Shown here one piece after another: positions 24,837-33,667 of a stretch of DNA of 46,455 nucleotides (the stretch's first letter is position 1; every line of letters begins with the position of its first letter). Source of the stretch: Paracoccaceae bacterium (lineage in GTDB: Bacteria; Pseudomonadota; Alphaproteobacteria; Rhodobacterales; Rhodobacteraceae). The stretch is taken from assembly GCA_020425125.1 (NCBI GenBank), contig JAGQRV010000067.1:20134-66588 (forward strand), read 5' to 3'. Both the position numbers and the translations under genes were made by a program. The notes beneath the pieces are model-generated. The model was not told where the DNA came from. It was given only the letters and a program-made list of their open reading frames with translations, and searched no databases.

Positions 24837-26986
24837 AGGTCGACCGCGGACTTGTGCTGGCAATGGTGCTGCCTGGACTCCTGCTGGCGATCTGGCTGGT
24901 GGCCGGCGTTGCCCTGCTTTGGGTTACGCTCGATGCGGCGCAGCGGGGGGCCATCGGCGCGGCGGTCGGTCCGCTGGTCGAAACTCACGGCGTCCTTCCC
25001 TTTGCCTGGTGGGCCGTCGCTGCCGGGCTGGCGGCCTGGGCGGCCCAGCGGCTTTACGTTGCCCATGTTCAGCCGCACGCGCGACTGACGGACGCGACCC
25101 GAGTTCTTTTGCGCGATCCGCGCGCGCCCGCGATCGAGGCGCCGACAGTCGCAGTCGGCGATCTGACCGGTGCCATCAATGCGCTGGCGGACGAACGGCG
25201 CGCGCTTGTCGAGAACACGGAGCGGCTGGTGGCGGAGGCCAGCCGCGGCGTCGCCGAGGAACGGGACCAACTCGGCGCGCTGATGGCGGAGCTGCATCAG
25301 AGCGTCGTGGTGTGCAACCTCGCGGGACGGATGCTGCTCTACAACGGCCGTGCGCGCAGCTTGTTTCGCCGCCTGTCGCAGGCGCCGCGCGCGATGGGCG
25401 GGTCCGAACTGGTCGGGCTCGGCCGTTCGATCTTCGGCGTGATCGACCAGGCGCTGATCGCCCACGCGCTGGAGACCGTCGAACGGCGCATCGCGCGCGG
25501 CGAGGCGACGGTAACGACGCGCTTCGTCACCGGGACGCCCGCCGGCCATCTGCTGCTCGTCAGCCTCGCTCCGGTCCGGCCCGCCACCCGCGACGGCGCG
25601 TTGACCGGGTACGTTCTGCTGCTCGATGACATTACCGACGATTATGCCCAACAGTCGCGGCGCGACGGGCAGCTTCTGGAACTCACCGAGGCGAGCCGGG
25701 CTTCGCTCGCGAGCGTACAGGCGGCACTCGACATGCTCGAATATCCCGATCTCGGTCCCGAAGACCGCGAGCGGTTCCATGGCGTTGTGCGCGAGGAAGT
25801 CGCCGCGATGGGACAGCGCCTTGCCGCGCTGGATGCCGGCGCGTCGCAGGATCTGATGACGCGTTGGCCGTTGCAGGAAATGCTGGCCACCGACCTGGCC
25901 GCCGCCGCCGCGCGGCAGATCGAGGCGGCAACCGGCCGGCCGGTCGCAGTGGCGGAGGTGGAAGCCGATCTCTGGATCAACGTCGACAGCTTCGCCCTGA
26001 TCGAGGCGTTGTCCTTCCTCGGGCGCCGTCTTGCAGACGCCTTCGACCAGACCGAATTCCGCCTGCGTCTCTCCGGCGCTGGCACCCGCGCGCATCTCGA
26101 CCTGATCTGGACCGGCGGGAACGTGTCGTCCGAGACGCTGGCAGACTGGGAATCAGGGCCAATGCAGATCGGCGGTGAACGCTCGCCCCTGTCCGTGCGC
26201 GACGTGGCCGAGCGTCATGGCGGCGAGGTCTGGTTCGAGCGGGACCGGGGGCAGGGGCCGGGATTCTTCCGTTTCCTTCTGCCGCTGGCCTCGGTGGAAC
26301 TCGATGCCGCGGCGCCTTTGGCCGCGCGCCCCGAATTCTACGATTTCGACCTGTTTGCCGCCACCGAGTCGACAAACGCTCTGGACGACAGGCCGCTGAC
26401 CGAGCTTGCGTATACGGTCTTCGATTCCGAGACGACCGGTCTCGACCCCGCCAGCGGCGACGAGATCATCCAGCTTGGCGCGGTGCGGATCGTGAACGGC
26501 AAGCTCCTCCGCGGCGAGAGCTTCGATCAGCTGGTCGATCCCGGGCGCAGCATTCCCGAAGCCTCGATTCCATTCCATGGCATCCGGCCCGAAATGGTGC
26601 GCGGCCAGCCGCTGATCGGAGAGGTCCTGCCCGCCTTCCATGCCTTTGCCGAGGACACGGTGCTGGTCGGTCACAACGTCGCCTTCGACATGCGCTTCCT
26701 GAAGCTGAAAGAGGACACGACCGGCGTGCGGTTCGAACAACCGGTTCTGGACACGCTGCTGCTTGCCAGCGTGGTGCATCCCAAAGAGGAAAGCCAGAGC
26801 CTCGAAGCCATTGCCGGGCGGCTGGGAGTGGAGGTTCGGGCGCGGCATTCGGCGGCCGGTGACGCGCTGACGACCGCGCAGGTCTTCCTGAAGATCCTGC
26901 CGCTTCTGGGCGAGCGGGGCATCTCCACGCTGGGTGCAGCGCGGGCGGCGTCGGAAAGCTCCTATTACGCCCGGTTGCGCTATTGA
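24833..26986 (+). CDS. Membrane PAS / degenerate kinase / DEDDh exonuclease fusion
   Basis: 717 residues starting at a GTG inside the upstream stop. Two membrane helices (about 8-32 and 58-78) lead to a linker helix, then a PAS-like segment (about 150-270). A kinase-shaped region (about 280-490) lacks the H-box His and the N-box Asn but ends in HGGEVWFERDRGQGPGFFRF, like HATPase domains. A DnaQ-type 3'-5' exonuclease runs from about 525 to 700, with all catalytic residues: Asp531, Glu533, Asp619, His672 and Asp677. The exonuclease should be an active nuclease on DNA, RNA or small oligonucleotides in the cytosol, tethered to the membrane. Inference: a receptor whose nuclease is controlled by the receiver or kinase next door. 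Confidence 0.88.
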   Translation: MKVDRGLVLAMVLPGLLLAIWLVAGVALLWVTLDAAQRGAIGAAVGPLVETHGVLPFAWWAVAAGLAAWAAQRLYVAHVQPHARLTDATRVLLRDPRAPAIEAPTVAVGDLTGAINALADERRALVENTERLVAEASRGVAEERDQLGALMAELHQSVVVCNLAGRMLLYNGRARSLFRRLSQAPRAMGGSELVGLGRSIFGVIDQALIAHALETVERRIARGEATVTTRFVTGTPAGHLLLVSLAPVRPATRDGALTGYVLLLDDITDDYAQQSRRDGQLLELTEASRASLASVQAALDMLEYPDLGPEDRERFHGVVREEVAAMGQRLAALDAGASQDLMTRWPLQEMLATDLAAAAARQIEAATGRPVAVAEVEADLWINVDSFALIEALSFLGRRLADAFDQTEFRLRLSGAGTRAHLDLIWTGGNVSSETLADWESGPMQIGGERSPLSVRDVAERHGGEVWFERDRGQGPGFFRFLLPLASVELDAAAPLAARPEFYDFDLFAATESTNALDDRPLTELAYTVFDSETTGLDPASGDEIIQLGAVRIVNGKLLRGESFDQLVDPGRSIPEASIPFHGIRPEMVRGQPLIGEVLPAFHAFAEDTVLVGHNVAFDMRFLKLKEDTTGVRFEQPVLDTLLLASVVHPKEESQSLEAIAGRLGVEVRARHSAAGDALTTAQVFLKILPLLGERGISTLGAARAASESSYYARLRY

Positions 26987-27004
26987 GGCCGCGGTCGAAG
27001 CGGG

Positions 27005-29437
27005 TCAGGCGTTGACGGTCCGACCCGCGCCGGTCGTCGTTCCGTCGGCCGGTTCGAGTGCGGCTCGAATGGCGTCGTCGACAGTCTCGATCCAGACGAA
27101 GCCCAGCCTGTCGCGTGCCTCTTTCGGGATGTCGTCGTAGTCGCGGCGGTTCCGCGCCGGAAGCAGAACCTGAGTCAGCCCGGCCGAAGCCGCCGCGACA
27201 ACCTTTTCCTTGATCCCGCCGACCGGCAGGACGAGGCCCCGAAGCGAAATCTCGCCGGTCATCGCCGTGTCGCTGCGAACCTTCCGGTCGGTCAGCAGGG
27301 ATACCAGCGCGGTGTAGAGCGCCACGCCGGCACTCGGTCCGTCCTTCGGGATCGCGCCCGCCGGGATGTGGATATGGATGTCGCTCTTGGCCAAGACCTC
27401 CGCGTCGACGCCGAGAGACCCGGCGCGGTTCTTGACCAGTGTCATCGCCGCTTGCGCGCTTTCCCGCATCACGTCCCCAAGCTGACCGGTCAGGATCAAC
27501 GCGCCCTTGCCCTGCGCCCGGCTCGCCTCGATGAACAGGATGTCGCCGCCGACCGGCGTCCAGGCCAGGCCGGTGGCGACGCCGGGCAGGCTGGTCCGCA
27601 TGGCGACCTCGTTCTCGAACCGGGGCGCGCCGAGTATCGCGGTCAGGTCGGGAGCACCGATCTCGACATGCTCGGCCTTGCCTTCGGCGATGCGGACCGC
27701 GGCGTGGCGCAGGACCGCGCCGATCTCGCGTTCCAGATTGCGCACCCCGGCTTCGCGGGTATGGCCCCGGATGATCGCGCGGATCGCATCGTCGCTTAGT
27801 TCGGCCTGCCCCGGCGCGAGCCCGTTCGCCTCCATCTGCCGGCCGACGAGGTAGCGCAGCGCGATCTGGAGCTTCTCCTCTTCGGTATAGCCTGCGAGGC
27901 TGATCACCTCCATCCGGTCGCGCAGCGGTCCCGGAACCGTGTCGAGCACGTTCGCCGTGGCGATGAAGACGACCCGGGAAAGGTCGAAATCGACACCGAG
28001 GTAGTTGTCGCGGAAGGTCGCGTTCTGCTCGGGGTCGAGCACTTCGAGCATCGCCGCGGACGGATCCCCCTGAATGCCCCGCCCCAGCTTGTCGATCTCG
28101 TCGAGCATCATCACGCAGTTGCGTGACCCCGCACGGCGGATCGCCTGGATGATGTTGCCGGGCATGGCGCCGATATAGGTGCGCCGGTGACCGCGGATTT
28201 CCGCCTCGTCATGGACACCGCCAAGGCTGACCCGCACGAAGGACCGGTCCATCGCCCGAGCAATCGATTGTCCGAGAGAGGTCTTCCCGACCCCCGGCGG
28301 CCCCGCGAAGCACAGAATCGGCGCCTTGCCGCCCGGTGCCAGCTTGCGAACGGCGAGAAATTCTAGAATCCGGCTCTTGATCTTGTCGAGCCCGTAATGG
28401 TCGGCATCGAGGATCCGGCGGGCCTCGGCGATGTCGATGGGCGACGGCTCGGGCAGACGCCAAGGCAGCGCGATCATCCAGTCAAGCCATGTCCGCACCA
28501 TGCCCGCTTCGCCCGCAGCCTCCGGCATCCGTTCATAGCGGCGAAGCTCCCGACGCACCTGCTCCTCGACCTCGGGCGGCATTTCGGCCTTCTCGATCGC
28601 CGCGGACAGTTCGGCCACCTCGCCGGCACGGCCGTCGCCTTCCCCGAGTTCGCGCTGGATCGCGGCCATCTGTTCGCGCAGCACTGCCTCGCGCTGGCGT
28701 TCATCGAAGGCGGCACGGGTCTGCTGGCCGATCTCGCGGCTGATCCGCAGCACCTCGATCCGCCGCGCCAGGATCCGGGAGACCTTGTCCATCCGCTGCG
28801 CAAGGTCGAGCGTTTCCAGAATGCCCTGCTTCTCTGCGGCGGGGATGTCGAGATAGGCGGTGGTCAGATCGGCGAGGGCTCCGGCTTCGGTCATGCCCCT
28901 GACCGAGTCCGCAAGGCCCTGCGGCGCCTGCGGCAGAAGCTCGATCGCCTCGACGGCCTGTCCCTTGAGATGAAGGAACCGGGCCTCGATCTCGGGTTGG
29001 GGACTCGGGGTCTCGGCAATCGTCTGAAATCGCGCCATCGGGAAGGGCGTCCCGCGCAACACCTCCAGGATGCGGAATCGGCTGACGCCCTGGCAGACCA
29101 CATGGTGCGCTCCATCCGGGGTCGTGACGTAGCGCAGGATATTGGCGACCGTTCCGACACGGCAGAGAGCTCCTGCCTCCGCACCCTCCTGTTCGGGCTG
29201 ACGCTCCAGAACTACGCCAACCTGGCGCTCCTCGCGCACCGCCTGCTGGATTGCCGCAATGGTGGGCGCGCGCCCGATCACCAGCGGCACCACCAGGCCC
29301 GGAAACAGCACTGAGTCCCTGACCGGGAGCAGGATGATGCCGTCTTCAGGAACCGGAACGGAGTCCTTCGGTTGCGCCGGGGCAGCTGCGGGGCCGGTGT
29401 CCTTGTCGCTTTTCTCGGAGCCGCCGAACAGCTTCAT
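27005..29437 (-). CDS. lon: ATP-dependent protease Lon
   Basis: 810 residues with the full Lon order: N-terminal substrate domain (about 35-230), coiled region, AAA+ module (Walker A GPPGVGKTS, Walker B Met-Leu-Asp-Glu-Ile-Asp-Lys) and the protease domain with Ser702 in Lys-Asp-Gly-Pro-Ser-Ala-Gly and Lys743 in GGIKEK. It degrades misfolded and regulatory proteins in the cytosol. The start overlaps the stop of the Hsp20 gene in an ATGA, so chaperone and protease are made together. The first 30 residues are a low-complexity Lys/Asp/Pro extension. The usual housekeeping lon lies next to clpX or hupB; this context suggests a second, stress-linked Lon paralogue (inference). Confidence 0.95.
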   Translation of the reverse strand: MKLFGGSEKSDKDTGPAAAPAQPKDSVPVPEDGIILLPVRDSVLFPGLVVPLVIGRAPTIAAIQQAVREERQVGVVLERQPEQEGAEAGALCRVGTVANILRYVTTPDGAHHVVCQGVSRFRILEVLRGTPFPMARFQTIAETPSPQPEIEARFLHLKGQAVEAIELLPQAPQGLADSVRGMTEAGALADLTTAYLDIPAAEKQGILETLDLAQRMDKVSRILARRIEVLRISREIGQQTRAAFDERQREAVLREQMAAIQRELGEGDGRAGEVAELSAAIEKAEMPPEVEEQVRRELRRYERMPEAAGEAGMVRTWLDWMIALPWRLPEPSPIDIAEARRILDADHYGLDKIKSRILEFLAVRKLAPGGKAPILCFAGPPGVGKTSLGQSIARAMDRSFVRVSLGGVHDEAEIRGHRRTYIGAMPGNIIQAIRRAGSRNCVMMLDEIDKLGRGIQGDPSAAMLEVLDPEQNATFRDNYLGVDFDLSRVVFIATANVLDTVPGPLRDRMEVISLAGYTEEEKLQIALRYLVGRQMEANGLAPGQAELSDDAIRAIIRGHTREAGVRNLEREIGAVLRHAAVRIAEGKAEHVEIGAPDLTAILGAPRFENEVAMRTSLPGVATGLAWTPVGGDILFIEASRAQGKGALILTGQLGDVMRESAQAAMTLVKNRAGSLGVDAEVLAKSDIHIHIPAGAIPKDGPSAGVALYTALVSLLTDRKVRSDTAMTGEISLRGLVLPVGGIKEKVVAAASAGLTQVLLPARNRRDYDDIPKEARDRLGFVWIETVDDAIRAALEPADGTTTGAGRTVNA

Positions 29438-29853
29438 TGCGCGTCTCCCGTCGTCTTCTCGAGCACCAGTTCAAGGCAGCCGTCGACGGCACGCGTGCGG
29501 ATCGCGTATTGGCCGGCAGGTATCGGGATGCGCCGCTCGAATCGTCCTTGCGGTAACTCCAGACGATGGATCGTGGCGTTTCGAAACTCGGCAGGCAGCA
29601 TCCGGCGGCCTCTCACCAGAAGGGCGTTTCCGTCGATCCGGACCTCGACCTGCTTGGTGTCGACGCCAGGCAGCGCGACCAGGACCAGAATCTCGCGTTC
29701 GGTTTCCAGGATGTCGACGGGCGGTTCCCAGCAGGGCGGGCCCGACTCGGCGTTGGGGGACAGCGCGAAGAAGCGCCGCTGCAGATTCTCCGCCCGCGCC
29801 AGCGCGTTCAGCGCCTCGGACAGCATCCAGTTTCGTGCATCCCTGCTTGGCAT
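29434..29853 (-). CDS. Hsp20-family small heat-shock protein
   Basis: 139 residues. The alpha-crystallin domain begins at about 47 (Pro-Pro-Val-Asp-Ile-Leu-Glu-Thr) and includes LVALPGVDTKQVEVRIDGNALLVRG-type strands; it ends with a Leu-x-Leu motif in Leu-Glu-Leu-Val-Leu-Glu. Such proteins hold unfolding clients for refolding or proteolysis. The ATG at 29853 is preceded by GGGGGGAA at good spacing, and the longer open frame upstream is rejected. The gene runs into lon with a 4-base overlap, a direct holdase-protease pairing. Confidence 0.9.
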   Translation of the reverse strand: MPSRDARNWMLSEALNALARAENLQRRFFALSPNAESGPPCWEPPVDILETEREILVLVALPGVDTKQVEVRIDGNALLVRGRRMLPAEFRNATIHRLELPQGRFERRIPIPAGQYAIRTRAVDGCLELVLEKTTGDAQ

Positions 29854-29930
29854 CACGTTCCCCCCTGCCGCTTCGGCATCCGCGCCCCATCCATATAGGC
29901 GTCCGGGCAACCGGGGCGAAGTGCCGGAAG

Positions 29931-29954
29931 CGCGGCCTTCCTCAGGAAGGCGCG
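29931..29954. other. Hairpin between Hsp20 and phosphoribosyltransferase genes
   Basis: GCCTTCC (29935-29941) and GGAAGGC (29945-29951) form a 7-bp stem on a TCA loop, extended by CGC/GCG outside with one bulged G. It sits 78 bases upstream of the Hsp20 start. It may be a regulator site or a leader structure; no thermometer motif over the ribosome site was seen. Confidence 0.35.
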
Positions 29955-30149
29955 TGATCATTTGCCCGGAAAGCGCGCCGACGGATGACGCACGCGGCCC
30001 GATATGCGATCCTTGATCCGGCCCTGTGCAGACGGGATGGACCGCCTCGGTGTGACGTTGCCAGATCGGGCGATGACTGATCGCGCCCAACTCGCGCCAG
30101 GGGCGTCGATCGGCACCGGCCCGCCGCCCAGGAAGGAGGGGGGCAACAG

Positions 30150-30821
30150 ATGGACCGCTTTCGGGACCGCCGCGCTGCGGGTTCGGCTCTGGCGGATCGC
30201 CTGGCCGCCGAGTCGCTCGTGCACCCGGTCGTACTTGCGCTTCCGCGCGGCGGCGTGCCCGTCGGTCTGGAGGTGGCGCGACGGCTGGGTGCTCCTCTGG
30301 ATCTTGTGATGGTGCGCAAGATCGGCGTGCCGTCGCAGCCCGAACTTGCCGTGGGCGCGGTGGTGAATGGCGATGCGCCCGAAACCGTGGTCAACGATGA
30401 GATCGCTGCTGCCATGCGCCTGAACCGGCGCGAGATCGACGCGCTTGCCCGTGTCCAGTTGGCAGAGATCGCCCGCCGCAGGAAGATCTATCTGCAAGGG
30501 CGCGGTCCGGTCCCCATCGTGGGCCGCACCGCCATCGTGATCGACGACGGTATTGCCACAGGTGCCACCATGCGGGCCGCCTTGCGGTCGGTGCGGCGCA
30601 AGGGTGCTGTCGAGGTCATCCTCGCCGTGCCGGTCGCGCCGCCTGACACGCTCGCCGCCCTGGCGGCCGAGGCGGATGGCGTCGTCTGTCTTTCGCGGCC
30701 TGCCCACTTCTCGGCTGTTGGGGCGTTCTACGTTGATTTCAGGCAAGTCGAGGACGCCGCCGTGGTCGAGATGCTGGCGGAGGCCGCGCGAATGGCCCCG
30801 GACGGACGCGCAGGGGACTGA
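30150..30821 (+). CDS. Phosphoribosyltransferase-like protein
   Basis: 223 residues with a type I phosphoribosyltransferase fold. Its PRPP loop is Ile-Val-Ile-Asp-Asp-Gly-Ile-Ala-Thr-Gly-Ala-Thr near residue 135, and the hood segment is LALPRGGVPVGLEVA near 30. This subfamily (often with a MVRKIGVP block) is found in stress-regulated clusters in alphaproteobacteria, and its base substrate is unknown. A strong GGAGGGGGG site precedes the ATG. It is divergent from the hsp20-lon pair, and shared stress control of the intergenic region is likely but not shown. Confidence 0.9.
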   Translation: MDRFRDRRAAGSALADRLAAESLVHPVVLALPRGGVPVGLEVARRLGAPLDLVMVRKIGVPSQPELAVGAVVNGDAPETVVNDEIAAAMRLNRREIDALARVQLAEIARRRKIYLQGRGPVPIVGRTAIVIDDGIATGATMRAALRSVRRKGAVEVILAVPVAPPDTLAALAAEADGVVCLSRPAHFSAVGAFYVDFRQVEDAAVVEMLAEAARMAPDGRAGD

Positions 30822-30923
30822 AGCACAAGGGCTGCGGTGCGCGCGGCGATGCCCGGATCCGTGCCGTGTTCCGGCCGTCATGTCACGGGGCCGCTGTCAG
30901 ACGGTGCCCTGGGCATGCGACGC

Positions 30924-32511
30924 CTATTGCGCGCGTTCCCAGACGAAGCGCTCCCGTTTCTTGAATCCGGCGGCCTTGAGGCGCGCGATCACGTCCTCCA
31001 CTTCCTGATCCAGACCAGTGGATTGGTGGGCGTCGATCATCACCACCACATCCCGAGCGAGGCCAAGCTCCGCTGCCGCGAAGATCTCTTCGGGCGTCCG
31101 CACGACCTCGGCCGGCGTCGCAGGAGGAACGCTGTGGGTCCAGAGCCCGACCATCCCGCGCGAGGTGGTCGGAAGAATGAAGATCGCGCGATCCGGGGGC
31201 ACCCGGCCAAGCGCCGCATTCACGCCCGCGATCATCTCGACCCGTTTCCAGGGCATCACCCGGAGCAGCCCGTCGTCGAGCCAGGGAATGGCGGCCAGCG
31301 CACCGACCGTACCGAGAACGAGAACGGCGAGAATTCCGCCTGCGACCCGAGCCGTGTTCCAGGCCAGTTGGATCGCGATGCCCAGCAGGAGCGCAACGAA
31401 GGGAAACGCGAAGGCAATGTACCGCACCGCGTTGTCGAGGCTGAGATACTTGTCGCCGTGCCAGATCATGCCGATGACGCAGACGGCATAGAAGACCGGC
31501 ACGACAAGGAGAAGCAGGATGCGCCGGTCGCGAAAGGCCGCCGGCGAACCCCGCAAGCGCCGCGAGCCCAAGAAGGGCACCGCTGGCGCAGAACGCTTCG
31601 AACGTCCAGATGTAGCGCTGCGGAATTTCCGTGAACTGTTCCACGAACGCGCGAAAGAGCGCGAGAAGCTCGGCGGTCAGGCCGCGGAATCCGACGTATT
31701 GGTTGGGCCGGGCGTCGATCTGGACGGCCAGGTAGGGCAGTGCGACGAAGGCGGCAAGCAGTGCAAGTATGGCGGCGGCGATCACGGCGACCGGGTGGCG
31801 GCGCAGCGCAAAGATGCCCATGAGTCCGAGCGCCGGCGCGGTGGCGAAGAGGGTGAAGTAATGGGTCAGGAATGCCGCGCCGCCAAAGGCGCCTGCGGCG
31901 GCGATGGCGAAGTCCGCTCCACGATCCGCCTCGCCGCCGTCGGGGTCGGACGGGCGGATGCCGCGCAAGGCGCAGGCGGTCATGGCGACCAGCAGCAGCA
32001 GCGCGAGCCCGTAGCCGCGCGCGTTGATGGCCGCAAAGATCGTGGCCGGGGAGACGAGGAAGATGATTGGCGCCGCGACCTGTGCAAACGGCCCGAAGAT
32101 CGCGCCGATGCGCGACAGAAGGAAGGCGGCCAGCAGGATGCATGCCAGCGACAGGCTTCGCAAGCCTGTCTTGGTCTGGCCGACGATGTCGCCCCAAAGG
32201 CTTGCCGTCCAGTAATAGAGCGGGGGGTGGACGTCCGTCGCCTTCAGCAGTTCTCCCAGACCCGACAGCGACGCATGGCCGTCGAACGCGCTCGCGATCG
32301 AGCCCGCGGTGGTCAGCCCGTGGGGCCAGTCGGGGGCGGCGTCGCCGGCGAGTTCCAGAAGCGTGATCGCCTCGTCGAAATCGATCGTCAGCCGCGCGAT
32401 GTTGTAGCCGCCGAAGACGGCCGCCGCGGCTATGAGCGCGATCACCAGCCAGGTGGCAACCAGGTGGGCGCGGCCGGGTTCCGGGTGTCGGGGCGACATG
32501 GATACAGACAT
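30924..32511 (-). pseudogene. GT-C family glycosyltransferase (GT39/PMT-like), frameshifted
   Basis: A membrane glycosyltransferase of about 525 residues read in two frames. The first frame (32511 to about 31535) has an early catalytic acidic pair in Ile-Asp-Phe-Asp-Glu-Ala, then His-Pro-Pro-Leu-Tyr-Tyr in the first large loop, and about eight helices. The second frame (about 31555 to 30924) resumes with Arg-Asp-Arg-Arg-Ile-Leu-Leu-Leu-Leu, further helices and a soluble periplasmic tail. A one-base shift near 31530-31541 (CGCGAAAGGCCG) separates them, and both halves keep good codon bias. AGGAGA before the ATG at 32511 supports the start. Family members transfer sugars from polyprenyl phosphates in the periplasm. 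This is either a recent pseudogene or a sequencing error. Confidence 0.82.
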
Positions 32512-32551
32512 GGCGGTCTCCTGAAGCGACGTCCGGATCGGGTGGGCGGCC

Positions 32552-32860
32552 TCAGGCCTCAGGGATCGGCCGGTCCGCATTCTCGAGCTGACGCAGGGCT
32601 GCGCGCGTGGCCTCGCTGTCGTCGACATCGACGGGGCGGCGGAAGATCAGCACCGTGCGGAAGGTTGTCCGCGTACGCCGGAAGCCGCTCCGCTCTTCGA
32701 CGGGCAGGGTTTCGGCGCGGAGATATTCCCAGCCGTCGGCCCCTTCCCGGTTCAGCGTTTCGGCCAAGGTCTCGGCATAGCGAGCCTCGACCGTGTCCGC
32801 GCCGCGGATCTTGCGCGCGCGCGCCGGAGCCGGTGTCACCCTGTATTCGTACTGCGCCAT
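32552..32860 (-). CDS. DUF4177 domain protein
   Basis: 102 residues beginning MAQYEYRV and containing GADGWEYLRAETLP, the compact beta-alpha-beta DUF4177 signature. A basic patch and an acidic tail follow. No signal peptide. GGGAGGGGCA directly before the ATG at 32860 sets the start; the longer frame is not supported. It lies 40 bases upstream of the GT-C gene on the same strand and may share its transcript. Function unknown. Confidence 0.8.
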   Translation of the reverse strand: MAQYEYRVTPAPARARKIRGADTVEARYAETLAETLNREGADGWEYLRAETLPVEERSGFRRTRTTFRTVLIFRRPVDVDDSEATRAALRQLENADRPIPEA

Positions 32861-33082
32861 TGCCCCTCCCGTCATGACGCGCCCATTATTGGCGCAAGGG
32901 GGCCGGGCGGAAGCCCCAATGCTTCGATGAACGCCGGGGCGCCGCGAACGTCTCCCGGATGCCACAGACGCGTGACGAGGCGTTAACCAGTTGCGCCGAA
33001 ACTCCCCTGCAGAACTCCGGCGATGCGCTAGACCCGTTCCGGGTGGTCAGCCGGGCGTATTGGGTCACGGTTGAGGGTTTGC

Positions 33083-33460
33083 ATGAGATACGCTTATCGG
33101 CTCTGCGTTGTTTGCGTCTTGCTGTCCGCCTGCGCAGGCACGCCGCACCGACCGGAGCGTGCCTCGGCGGTCGAGACGCGGCTCTATTCCCGAGAGACGA
33201 TCGATTCCCGGAGCGAGTTCAAGGACGCGATTGTCGGTCAGCAGCTTCGCGGTGAGGGGGTGGACGTGACCGTCGGCCCGAACGGGATGCTTGTGGGCAC
33301 CTATTACGGCCAGCCGTTCCTGGGCGGGTGGGACTATCGCGACGGGGAGTTCTGCGTCTCTCTCAGCAAGGTCGAGGTGCGCCGCGCCGATGACAGGAAA
33401 TGCTTCCATGCGGCCATCTCCGGGCGGAGCGTGCTGCTGGTCCCGGTCGACGAAGGCTAG
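33083..33460 (+). CDS. Small putative lipoprotein
   Basis: 125 residues with a type II signal peptide: MRYAYRL, a hydrophobic core and the lipobox Leu-Ser-Ala-Cys at about residues 18-21. The mature part has a short beta-rich domain with a Tyr-Gly-Gln-Pro-Phe-Leu-Gly-Gly-Trp-Asp-Tyr segment and two further cysteines, and no family I recognise. An in-frame TTG at 33071 is a less likely start. It is convergent with the Pmp3 gene. Confidence 0.72.
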   Translation: MRYAYRLCVVCVLLSACAGTPHRPERASAVETRLYSRETIDSRSEFKDAIVGQQLRGEGVDVTVGPNGMLVGTYYGQPFLGGWDYRDGEFCVSLSKVEVRRADDRKCFHAAISGRSVLLVPVDEG

Positions 33461-33466
33461 GCGCGA

Positions 33467-33667
33467 CTATTTCCGCTCCCGCATCAGTCGTGCGGTTCCC
33501 GACTGGTGGATCAGAAACCAGGCGAGAATGACGAACATCGGATGCGTAAGCCCGCCCGAGAACAGGATCGCCGGGATCCAGATGAAAAAGGTCACGATCG
33601 CCACGAAGGGCCGGCCGGCAATGGCGATCGACAGCGGCGGCAGGAAGATCGCGAGAATGTAGTTCAT
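33467..33667 (-). CDS. Pmp3/UPF0057 small membrane protein
   Basis: 66 residues and two membrane helices, with [12 protein letters not shown] in the first and Phe-Ile-Trp-Ile-Pro-Ala-Ile-Leu-Phe at the start of the second, the Pmp3/YqaE signature. Homologues affect membrane potential and salt tolerance in yeast and plants; the bacterial role is unclear. The ATG at 33667 overlaps the trmFO stop (ATGA), so it is coupled to a tRNA-modification gene. A longer start at 33697 would lie well inside trmFO and is rejected. Confidence 0.85.
   Translation of the reverse strand: MNYILAIFLPPLSIAIAGRPFVAIVTFFIWIPAILFSGGLTHPMFVILAWFLIHQSGTARLMRERK

Noticed and set aside
29854-30149. FNR box or sigma-32 promoter between hsp20 and the phosphoribosyltransferase
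   Set aside because: Only half sites (a lone TTGAT and a CCCCAT without a properly spaced partner) were found.
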